Source: Armatimonadota bacterium
Lineage (GTDB): Bacteria > Armatimonadota > UBA5829
Reading direction: 5' to 3'
DNA length: 21,504 nt
NCBI GenBank assembly: GCA_023474015.1
Contig: JAMCYN010000106.1
Coordinates: 1 to 21,504, forward strand
Below are positions 6,879 to 12,937 of this stretch, piece by piece. Position 1 is the stretch's first letter; each line of letters begins with the position of its first letter. Both the position numbers and the translations under genes were made by a program. The notes under the pieces are model-generated. The model searched no databases, was not told the DNA's origin, and was given only the letters and a program-made list of their open reading frames with translations.

Positions 6879-8195
6879 ATGCCATATAGGCTTATTATAG
6901 CTGCCTTGATGACCCTAGCCCTCGCCTCCGTATGCCTCGCCCAGCCCGCCAACCCCATCGTGACGCGCATGGGCAACGGGCTGACCGTGGTCTTGCAGGA
7001 GGATCATGCGGCGGACCTGGTCGGGTTGGACGTATGGGTCAAGGCGGGCAGTGGCCGTGAGAACGAGAAAATCAGCGGGGTCTCTCACTTCATCGAACAC
7101 CTGGTCTTCGGCTCGACCCCCAAGCGCCGACAGGGAGAGATGGACCTGGAGATGGAGAGCCTCGGGGCGACGCTCGACGCGCGGACATCGAGAGACTGGG
7201 CCCACTTCAGCACCACCGTCTCGCCGCGCTACCTCTCCAAGGCGCTGGATGTGCTCGCCGATGCGATAACCAACTCGCAGTTCCAGGAGGACAACATCGA
7301 GCGCGAGCGGTACGTGATTCTCGATGAGATCGCAAAGAAGCAGGCCAACCCCACCGAGGTATGCAAGGACTACCTGGCCAAGGAACTCTACGGAACCCAC
7401 CCGTATGCCCTGCCGGTCGAGGGGACCGCGGCCTCGGTCAAGACCATCACGAAGAAAGATATAGTGGACTATCACAACAAGTTTTACGTCCCCGGCAACA
7501 TCGCAGTTGTGATCGTGGGCGACATCGATTCTCAAAAGGCGATCTCCGAGGTGGGGCGCGTTTTCCAGAGCATGGCAAGCGGCCTTGCGCCGAGTGAGTC
7601 CCCGAAGGAAATCGCGCCCCCGGACAAGCAGGTCAACAGGTCCATCGCGTCGTCTTTCAAGCTCAATTACATCGCCATCGGGATGCTGGGACCCAAGGCG
7701 GCGGACTATGCGGACGTCTGCACGACTGATGTGATGCTCACCTACCTCGGGTTCGGTTATCGAAGCTGGATGGAGACAGAGCTTAAGGGCAAGATGGGGC
7801 TGGCACTGGAGGTCTCGGCGGATTTCCTGACACAGCGCGAGCCGGGAATGATATCGCTAATTGCCGCCACGACCGACGCGAACACGGACAAAGCCAAGGG
7901 CGCGATCTTCGCCAAAATCGCAAGCCTCGGCAAGGAAGGTCTCACCGACTTCGACCTCGCCCAGGCGAAACGCTCGCTGCTGGGACAGTCGGCGTTCCAG
8001 AACGAGACCTACGGAGGGCGCGCGAACTCATTCGGGTTCTACTACGCCGCATCGGAGCCGGAATTCTCGATCAAATACGAGGCGTGCGTCGAATCAGTCA
8101 CAAACGCGGACATCACCCGCGTCGCCCGCAAATACCTCGACCCCGAACACGCGGTGATACTTCATCTTGGGCCAAGCGATGGAGGCCAGAGATGA
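6879..8195 (+). CDS. M16 family zinc peptidase, catalytic subunit
   Basis: 438 residues; ATG preceded by AGGAG. Residues 1-21 form a signal peptide (hydrophobic 5-18, cleavage near CLAQP), so it acts outside the cytoplasm. The inverted zinc motif HFIEH is at His70-Glu73-His74, with the further Glu ligand at Glu150 (VILDEIAKK), exactly the HxxEH-x75-E spacing of M16 peptidases such as mitochondrial processing peptidase beta. N-terminal M16 and C-terminal M16C domains are both present, and the length is normal for subfamily M16B. The substrate-binding Arg/Tyr pair is missing (ELKGKMGLALEV has Lys and Leu at those places), and the partner encoded next door carries it. The stop overlaps the next start by 4 bp (ATGA), which supports a heterodimer. 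Substrates are unknown; processing or degradation of small peptides is typical. Confidence 0.92.
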   Translation: MPYRLIIAALMTLALASVCLAQPANPIVTRMGNGLTVVLQEDHAADLVGLDVWVKAGSGRENEKISGVSHFIEHLVFGSTPKRRQGEMDLEMESLGATLDARTSRDWAHFSTTVSPRYLSKALDVLADAITNSQFQEDNIERERYVILDEIAKKQANPTEVCKDYLAKELYGTHPYALPVEGTAASVKTITKKDIVDYHNKFYVPGNIAVVIVGDIDSQKAISEVGRVFQSMASGLAPSESPKEIAPPDKQVNRSIASSFKLNYIAIGMLGPKAADYADVCTTDVMLTYLGFGYRSWMETELKGKMGLALEVSADFLTQREPGMISLIAATTDANTDKAKGAIFAKIASLGKEGLTDFDLAQAKRSLLGQSAFQNETYGGRANSFGFYYAASEPEFSIKYEACVESVTNADITRVARKYLDPEHAVILHLGPSDGGQR

Positions 8196-9676
8196 GAGAA
8201 TTGCAGATTGCAGATTGCAGAATGCAGAATGGAAGGGACCGCGTACGTTCTCGATCGGGTGCGATTTGCAATCGCACCCGAAACAGAATCCCGCGATTTC
8301 CAATCGCTCCCTTCCCTTTCGCGCCTTCGCTCCTTCGCGCCTTCGCGATTCTAACTCTGCTCGCAATCGCAATTGCCGCCCAGGGACAGGTGCAGCCAGC
8401 GCCCACGGATATCGTTAAGAAGACTCTCGACAACGGCCTGACGGTGATCGTCAAGCCGGAGCCGGGGAGCGGGCTGGTAGCGATTTGCGCGATGATCAAC
8501 GCGGGGGCGTCGCGGGAGAGCATCCAGAATGCCGGGCTGGGCAACTTCGTCGCGCAGCTTCTACTGGCTGGGACGCGGAACAGCTCGGCGGAGGCGGTAG
8601 CGTCGGTGGCCGATGAGGTCGGAGGGAGCATCGGGGCACAGTGGCACCCGGATTTCACCGAGATCAAGGCAGTGACGACCTCCAAGTCGTTCAACAAGGC
8701 GATGTCGCTCATAGGCGAGTGCCTCACCGAGGCAAACTTCGAGGGCAAGTGGGTCGCGCAGGTTCGGGCGGACCTGCTGCGGCGGGTAACCGCGAACAGC
8801 GACGATGTGTTCGAGTCCGCGTATACCCAGCTTCGAGAACTCCTATATGAAGACAACGGCTACAGGCGGCCCGCTCTCGGGTTCGAGCGGACGGTGCGCC
8901 TGGCGACCCCGGATGACCTGCTGAAGTTCTATTCGTCCTACTACGTGCCGAACAACATGGTGATCTCGATTGCCGGTGACGTGACGGCGAACCAGGCCAT
9001 CGACCGTGTCGGGAAGGCGTTCGCGGGCACGGTGCGCGGGCGGATGCCGGTGGACCGGGGCGTGCCGAACGAGAAGCTCGACAGGAGCAAGTTCCACGCC
9101 TCCGAGGTAGATCTATCGACCGCGTATCTGATGGTCGGCTGGCTCGCGCCCGGTGTGACCTCACCCGACTACCCAGCGATGGCGGTCGCGTCGAACGCGC
9201 TCGGCGGGGGCAAGGGATCGATCATGTTCCGCGAGCTGAGGCAGAAGCGCGGGATGGGCTATGATGTCGGCACGATGTATCCCCGGTTCAAGTATCAGAG
9301 CCACGTGCTGGCGTATATCATCACTGACCCGTTCAAAATGTCGCTGCCCGGTATGCCCGCGAACGCGGTATTGGACGACGTGAAGAAAGCGCTCCTCGAA
9401 CAAATCGATCAACTCCGGGAGAAGCCGCTCTCAGCCAAGGATTTGGAGCGTGCGAAGGGCTACACCATAGGCTCCTACGCACTCTCGCACCAGCACCTGA
9501 TGGACCGCGCCTTCGAGCTAGGCTGGCTGGAAATCACCGGCGCGGGCTACGGGATGTATAAGAAATACGCCGACGAGGTGGAAAAAGTCACCGCCGATGA
9601 CGTCCAGCGCATCGCAAAGAAGTATTTCACCGAGTCGGCGGCGGTGCTGCTGCTGCCGAAGACGAAGTCAAACTAA
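8192..9676 (+). CDS. M16 family peptidase-like protein, non-catalytic subunit, with a repeat-encoded N-terminus
   Basis: 494 residues from ATG 8192, which overlaps the upstream stop (ATGA) and has GGAGG eight bases before it. In place of HxxEH it has Asn118-Phe-Val-Ala121-Gln122, so it cannot bind zinc in the usual way. It retains the Arg350/Tyr357 pair (RQKRGMGY) that non-catalytic M16B partners use to hold the substrate C-terminus. It is therefore the natural partner of the enzyme encoded at 6879-8195. The first ~53 residues are odd: they are translated from tandem and palindromic repeat DNA (8201-8349) and are Arg-rich. A hydrophobic signal-like segment (~48-63, AFAILTLLAIAIAAQG) follows. 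A later in-frame ATG at 8222 would shorten but not remove the repeat-coded part. The gene ends exactly where another repeat begins. Confidence 0.9.
   Translation: MRELQIADCRMQNGRDRVRSRSGAICNRTRNRIPRFPIAPFPFAPSLLRAFAILTLLAIAIAAQGQVQPAPTDIVKKTLDNGLTVIVKPEPGSGLVAICAMINAGASRESIQNAGLGNFVAQLLLAGTRNSSAEAVASVADEVGGSIGAQWHPDFTEIKAVTTSKSFNKAMSLIGECLTEANFEGKWVAQVRADLLRRVTANSDDVFESAYTQLRELLYEDNGYRRPALGFERTVRLATPDDLLKFYSSYYVPNNMVISIAGDVTANQAIDRVGKAFAGTVRGRMPVDRGVPNEKLDRSKFHASEVDLSTAYLMVGWLAPGVTSPDYPAMAVASNALGGGKGSIMFRELRQKRGMGYDVGTMYPRFKYQSHVLAYIITDPFKMSLPGMPANAVLDDVKKALLEQIDQLREKPLSAKDLERAKGYTIGSYALSHQHLMDRAFELGWLEITGAGYGMYKKYADEVEKVTADDVQRIAKKYFTESAAVLLLPKTKSN
8201..8349 (+). repeat. Composite repeat inside the start of the second M16 gene
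   Basis: Contains GCAGATT/GCAGAAT tandem units (8203-8230), a perfect 11-bp-arm hairpin at 8256-8280 (arms CGGGTGCGATT and AATCGCACCCG, loop TGC), a small stem GCGATT-TCC-AATCGC, and a CTTCGCGC-type tandem run (about 8327-8349). The GCAGAAT units recur at 9677-9891 and 16431-16515. All of it lies within the translated frame. Confidence 0.75.
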
Positions 9677-9891
9677 TGCAGAATGATGAATGCAGAATGC
9701 AGTATGAAGGGACCTAGCAGTCGTAGGTCAGGTTCGTTTCGGGATTTCCGTTCCGCATTCGCTCCACTCAAATCCCGAAACACCGGGTAATGGCCCTCGG
9801 TTCGGGGGCCAGAGTGCCCCGAAGATCAGGATCCCCCCGACCAACGTGCCGGGTCATTCTGCATTCTGCATTCTGCATTCTTCATTCATCA
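9677..9891. repeat. Inverted-repeat element between convergent M16 and nth genes
   Basis: Left arm (about 9679-9702) has ATGCAGAATGATGAATGCAG, and the right arm (about 9857-9891) has repeated CATTCTG units ending in TTCATTCATCATT; they are complementary. An inner stem pairs GTTTCGGGATTT with AAATCCCGAAAC, and further GC-rich palindromes lie at 9788-9848. The element fills the whole gap: it starts right at the M16 stop and its far end covers the nth stop codon (9889-9891). It may act as a two-way terminator; no T-run is obvious. Confidence 0.75.
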
Positions 9892-10551
9892 TTTCCCCCT
9901 CATCCTCTCCTGCCCGAACGGACACAGCGGCAGCAGCTTGCACACCTCGCACTTCGGAGTCGGTGCCTTGCAGATAGCGCGGCCGTGATAGACGATCAGG
10001 TGGTTGAAGGTGGTCTGGGCCTCGGGAGGAAGAATCTCGCGGAGGTCGAACTCGATCTTGGTGGGGTCGCCGTTCTCGGTAAGGCCAAGGCGGCCCGAGA
10101 CGCGCTTGACGTGCGTATCCACGATCACCGAGGGCTTGCCGTAGACCACGCCGGTGATCAGATTGGCGGTCTTGCGCCCCACCCCGCTCAGGGAAACTAG
10201 TTCCTCGATAGTATCCGGCACTACGCCCCCGAACTCGGCCACGATCTGCCGCGCCGACTCGATGATCGCCTTGGTCTTGTTCCTAAAGAAGCCGGTCGGG
10301 CGGACCATCTCCTCCAGCTCGGCATAGTCCGCATTCGCGAATGCCTCCACGTTGGGGTATTTCGCAAACAGCGCCGGGGTGACCTCGTTGACGCGCTCAT
10401 CGGTGCACTGGGCCGCAAGTATAGCCGCGACCAGCAGCTCGTGCGCCGTGGTGATATCGAGCGTACACTTGGCATCGGGATACTCGCTCTTGAGTATCTC
10501 GATGATCTTCGCGACGCGCTCTTTCTTCTGCTCCAGCGATTCAGCCATCAT
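9889..10551 (-). CDS. nth: Endonuclease III, DNA glycosylase/AP lyase
   Basis: 220 residues from ATG 10551. The enzyme removes oxidised pyrimidines in base excision repair and nicks the abasic site. The helix-hairpin-helix reads LSGVGRKTAN with the catalytic Lys (~127); the catalytic Asp (~145) is in VIVDTHVKR. The C-terminal iron-sulfur loop is C-x6-C-x2-C-x5-C (Cys 194, 201, 204, 210; CKAPTPKCEVCKLLPLC), so a 4Fe-4S cluster is expected. Length is normal. The ATG overlaps the stop of the upstream small gene (ATGA), implying translational coupling; a GTG at 10560 is a possible longer start. There is no good Shine-Dalgarno of its own, which also fits coupling. The last residues are encoded at the edge of an inverted-repeat element. 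Confidence 0.95.
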   Translation of the reverse strand: MMAESLEQKKERVAKIIEILKSEYPDAKCTLDITTAHELLVAAILAAQCTDERVNEVTPALFAKYPNVEAFANADYAELEEMVRPTGFFRNKTKAIIESARQIVAEFGGVVPDTIEELVSLSGVGRKTANLITGVVYGKPSVIVDTHVKRVSGRLGLTENGDPTKIEFDLREILPPEAQTTFNHLIVYHGRAICKAPTPKCEVCKLLPLCPFGQERMRGK

Positions 10552-10742
10552 GACTGGCACTTGATGAACGCCCTAAACGTGCGGTCATATGTCTTCTCGA
10601 CTTCGGGCGGGAAGCAGCATGCCGGAAGCTGGTCATTGCTCAGGTGATAGTGCAGGCACTCGCAGCACTTGCCGTGCCTGGAACAGCCGGGATAGGTGCA
10701 GGTGCACAGTTTGTTGTTCTCGCTGAGTTTGTCGCAAGCCAT
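10548..10742 (-). CDS. Small Cys-rich protein, DUF6485-like
   Basis: 64 residues with ten cysteines (Cys 3, 13, 15, 20, 26, 27, 29, 42, 43, 62), starting MACDKL and containing CTCTYPGCSRHGKCCECL then LPACCFPPEVEKTYDR. I recognise this as the DUF6485 type of small cytosolic Cys-rich proteins; its function is unknown, and metal or iron-sulfur binding is an inference from the Cys pattern. AGAGG precedes the ATG, and a strong promoter lies 39 bp upstream (10781-10809). Its stop overlaps the nth ATG, so both proteins should be made together. There is no signal peptide and no membrane segment. Confidence 0.85.
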   Translation of the reverse strand: MACDKLSENNKLCTCTYPGCSRHGKCCECLHYHLSNDQLPACCFPPEVEKTYDRTFRAFIKCQS

Positions 10743-10780
10743 ATTAATAACCTCTTCGTCAATTCCGAGTTTGCACCATG

Positions 10781-10809
10781 ATTGTAGAATATCGGGGCAG
10801 GAGAGTCAA
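10781..10809 (-). promoter_or_regulatory. Sigma-70-type promoter of the DUF6485-nth operon
   Basis: On the minus strand: TTGACT (10804-10809), a 17-bp spacer, then TACAAT (10781-10786). This is close to consensus with ideal spacing and lies 39 bp upstream of the small Cys-rich gene. Confidence 0.65.
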
Positions 10810-10834
10810 ACATGTTCGCCGCTAGCAACAAAGC

Positions 10835-10858
10835 GGGGCGGCACCTGAGCGCCGCCCC
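10835..10858 (-). terminator. GC-rich hairpin, possible terminator of the galM-HAD transcript
   Basis: Perfect 8-bp arms GGGGCGGC (10835-10842) and GCCGCCCC (10851-10858) around an 8-base loop. On the minus strand it is followed by GCTTTGTTG, a weak T-tract. It lies between the HAD gene (stop at 11041) and the next minus-strand promoter, the right place for a terminator. The rest of 10743-11040 shows no convincing gene. Confidence 0.45.
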
Positions 10859-11040
10859 ACATGAGGGGAAAGAAGGAGATGGTGAAATGGTCCGCGTCAC
10901 GCGTCCTAACTTGGATTTGCAAACGCAACTCATGTATACCCTCCTACCGGGCAAGCTAATCCGTTGACGCAAAATTTGTTGCGAAACAGGTATAATTACT
11001 GGGTTTCGGCCAATTTCTCTTCATTTCGCTCGCAGGCATC

Positions 11041-11685
11041 CTACCAGTCCAAAGCCGCATCCGGCGCGTCCGCGAGCGTGCCCGCGATCCAGTCAGCGCC
11101 GTTCAAGTCCTCCGGCGTGAAGCTCGTCGTAAGCCCAAGACAGCGCATCCCCGCGGCCTTCGCCGCCTCGACCCCGTTGACCGCGTCCTCCACCACCAGG
11201 CACTCGCCCGGCTCCAGTCCCAGCCTCGCGGTTGCCGTAAGGAATATCTCCGGGTCGGGCTTCTTCTTCAGAACATCCAACCCGTTCACAACCGCGTCGA
11301 ATGTCTCTGCCGGCAGCCCGATCTCCCTGAGATTGATCGTTACCTTCACAAAGTCCGCGCTGCTGGCGACCGCCAGCTTCAGGCCGCGCGCCCTCGCTTT
11401 ATCGATGAACTCGCGCACTCCCGCGAGAGGCTCCAGCTTCCCCTTCACGATTTCGCCATAGATCTCGTAGGTCCGCGACTTGTCTTTCGCGGGATCGAGC
11501 TTGACGCCGTACTTCTCAGCCACACCGCCGATGTATCGGTCCTCACCCGCGCCCACGAACGGGATAAAGTCCTCGGGACTCACGTTCACCCCGCGCTCCG
11601 CGAACATCCTGACCGCCGCCTCGGATATATACTGCTCGGAGTCCACCAGGACCCCGTCCATGTCGAATATAACACCTTTGATCAT
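11041..11685 (-). CDS. HAD-superfamily hydrolase, beta-phosphoglucomutase-like
   Basis: 214 residues from ATG 11685, which overlaps the galM stop by 4 bp (ATGA) and has AAGGGG upstream. HAD motif I is DMDGVLVDSE (Asp8 nucleophile, Asp10 general acid/base). Motif II is the Ser of VASSAD (~109), motif III is in KKPDPEIF (~141-147), and motif IV is VVEDAVNG (Glu166, Asp167). An alpha-helical cap (~16-85) sits between motifs I and II. The pattern fits the beta-phosphoglucomutase / sugar-phosphate phosphatase branch. The pairing with an aldose epimerase supports a role in hexose metabolism: the epimerase makes the beta anomer and a beta-phosphoglucomutase would convert beta-glucose-1-phosphate to glucose-6-phosphate. 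A 2-deoxyglucose-6-phosphatase-type activity cannot be excluded from sequence alone. Confidence 0.88.
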   Translation of the reverse strand: MIKGVIFDMDGVLVDSEQYISEAAVRMFAERGVNVSPEDFIPFVGAGEDRYIGGVAEKYGVKLDPAKDKSRTYEIYGEIVKGKLEPLAGVREFIDKARARGLKLAVASSADFVKVTINLREIGLPAETFDAVVNGLDVLKKKPDPEIFLTATARLGLEPGECLVVEDAVNGVEAAKAAGMRCLGLTTSFTPEDLNGADWIAGTLADAPDAALDW

Positions 11686-12611
11686 CGAACCCCTTCCACC
11701 AAGAATCTCACCCCATACCTGACTGTCTCCCCCGGCTGGAGCACGGGCATGTACTTCCCGGTTACCCAATCCGGCTCCTTGAGGCTCTCAAATGCCCCCA
11801 GGCCCCTGGTCCACGGCTCGAGGCACAGGAAGTCGGCCCCGTCCGGCGCCCACACGAGGAGCATCTCGAACTTCTCATCGAAGTCCAAATGGATAGCGCG
11901 CCCCGCCCGGTGATCGATTAGGCTCATGCGCCTGCCGTTGACCTCGCCGTAGACCTTGCAGCTCTCGCCGGTCGGCGGAAGGGTCACCACGCCGTCGCTC
12001 GGCTCGGACTCACCATTCAACAAGACCGTGCGCTCAGTGAGAAAGTACTGCCGCGACACCGGCAGCCGGGCCTCGATATCCTCGCGCCTCGGGTTCGATA
12101 TGCGAAAATACGGATGATACCCGAACGCGCACGGTGCCGGGCCGGTCCCCTTGTTCGTTATCGTGCCCTCGACCTCGGCATACTCCGGGGTCAATGTGAA
12201 GCGCTGAATAAATCCGAGGTCGAACGGATAGTTCCTGTCCCGCACCTCCTCCGGCACGGTCAACTCATAGGTCACGCTCGCCCGATTCGGCTCTCGGCTC
12301 TCATCGATCTTGGAGAACTTGCAGAGGAACAGTATCCCGTGAGGAGGCATATAGTAAATCTTATCGCTGCCGTGGATCGAGTAGATGCCCAGCACCGGCT
12401 CCCCGGAGGACTGGTCCCAGGTCCGGCCCACCGCCGGCATCAGCGTCGGCGTGCCCCCTCCCGTTATCTTGAACGCCTTTTCCGGGTGGTCGGGAGGATA
12501 GTACATCATCTCAACCCCATCCACCTTCCACGAAAACATATTGCAGCCCCAGCCCGGGGCAATAGAGAATGAACAGCCGTTGCTCAGTTCGTAGGTATCG
12601 ATTCTCGGCAT
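11682..12611 (-). CDS. galM: Aldose 1-epimerase (galactose mutarotase family)
   Basis: 309 residues from ATG 12611. The family interconverts alpha and beta anomers of free sugars in the cytoplasm. The catalytic base and acid are recognisable: His166 in AFGYHPYF and Glu265 in LCLEPWT. The upstream Leu-coded start (TTG 12632) is unlikely because a TATAAT box at 12634-12639 would place the transcript start downstream of it; the ATG also has a GGGGGA Shine-Dalgarno eight bases away. The protein lacks a signal peptide. It is the first gene of a two-gene operon with the HAD hydrolase (ATGA overlap). It belongs to the broad aldose-epimerase superfamily, so the exact sugar, including phosphorylated hexoses as in the YeaD type, is not certain. 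Confidence 0.88.
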   Translation of the reverse strand: MPRIDTYELSNGCSFSIAPGWGCNMFSWKVDGVEMMYYPPDHPEKAFKITGGGTPTLMPAVGRTWDQSSGEPVLGIYSIHGSDKIYYMPPHGILFLCKFSKIDESREPNRASVTYELTVPEEVRDRNYPFDLGFIQRFTLTPEYAEVEGTITNKGTGPAPCAFGYHPYFRISNPRREDIEARLPVSRQYFLTERTVLLNGESEPSDGVVTLPPTGESCKVYGEVNGRRMSLIDHRAGRAIHLDFDEKFEMLLVWAPDGADFLCLEPWTRGLGAFESLKEPDWVTGKYMPVLQPGETVRYGVRFLVEGVR

Positions 12612-12633
12612 CAGACAGTCCCCCAAGCGCAAG

Positions 12634-12662
12634 ATTATAGTATCAGCATCATTCTACACCAA
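12634..12662 (-). promoter_or_regulatory. Promoter of galM
   Basis: Minus strand TATAAT (12634-12639), 17-bp spacer, then TTGGTG (12657-12662). The -10 is consensus and the -35 partial. It gives a 5' leader of about 15-20 bases and sits back-to-back with the promoter of the small lipoprotein gene. Confidence 0.55.
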
Positions 12663-12681
12663 TTCTGCCAGTTCAATCTAG

Positions 12682-12711
12682 TTGACAAGCTCAGCAATTT
12701 ACCCTTAACAT
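12682..12711 (+). promoter_or_regulatory. Promoter of the small lipoprotein gene
   Basis: Consensus -35 TTGACA (12682-12687), 18-bp spacer, then TAACAT (12706-12711). It ends 17 bp before the ATG at 12729 with its G-rich Shine-Dalgarno. Confidence 0.5.
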
Positions 12712-12728
12712 GACCGTCGGGGGGTAAT

Positions 12729-12890
12729 ATGCGAAAACTATTGTGGCTGCTTGTACTGCCGGTGATTGGGGGATGCGGGGGTCGTGCAGGAGCTTATGAT
12801 CCATCACCGTCTGCGAAATCCGAACCAACCCTGCAGCAGAAATTGACTAAGGAGTTCCAGGAACATCCCGAGTATTACGTCGACAAGTGA
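12729..12890 (+). CDS. Very small lipoprotein, 53 residues
   Basis: ATG preceded by GGGGGG and ending in TGA at 12888-12890. The N-terminus MRKLLWLLVLPVIGGC has two basic residues, a hydrophobic core and a lipobox (Ile-Gly-Gly-Cys16), so a lipid-anchored envelope protein is predicted. The mature part is only 38 residues: a Gly/Ala/Ser/Pro linker, then a charged helix-like end (QQKLTKEFQEHPEYYVDK). It has its own near-consensus promoter and stands alone between divergent galM and the convergent PEPCK-like gene. I do not recognise the family. At this length it is easily missed in automated annotation. Confidence 0.7.
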   Translation: MRKLLWLLVLPVIGGCGGRAGAYDPSPSAKSEPTLQQKLTKEFQEHPEYYVDK

Positions 12891-12937
12891 GAGGCAGCTA
12901 GAGTTCCCGAAATGCCGAATGCTATGGACGGAAGTCC

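Noticed and set aside
10640..10972. Minus-strand frame starting with a strong AGGAGGG Shine-Dalgarno and ATG near 10933
   Set aside because: The start signal is good, but the frame passes through the GC-rich hairpin and a promoter and then overlaps the DUF6485-like gene in another frame; a short leader RNA is possible, a protein gene is not supported.
10964..10996. Plus-strand TTGACG ... TATAAT
   Set aside because: Spacing is 21 bp, too long for a normal promoter, and nothing but antisense of the HAD gene follows.
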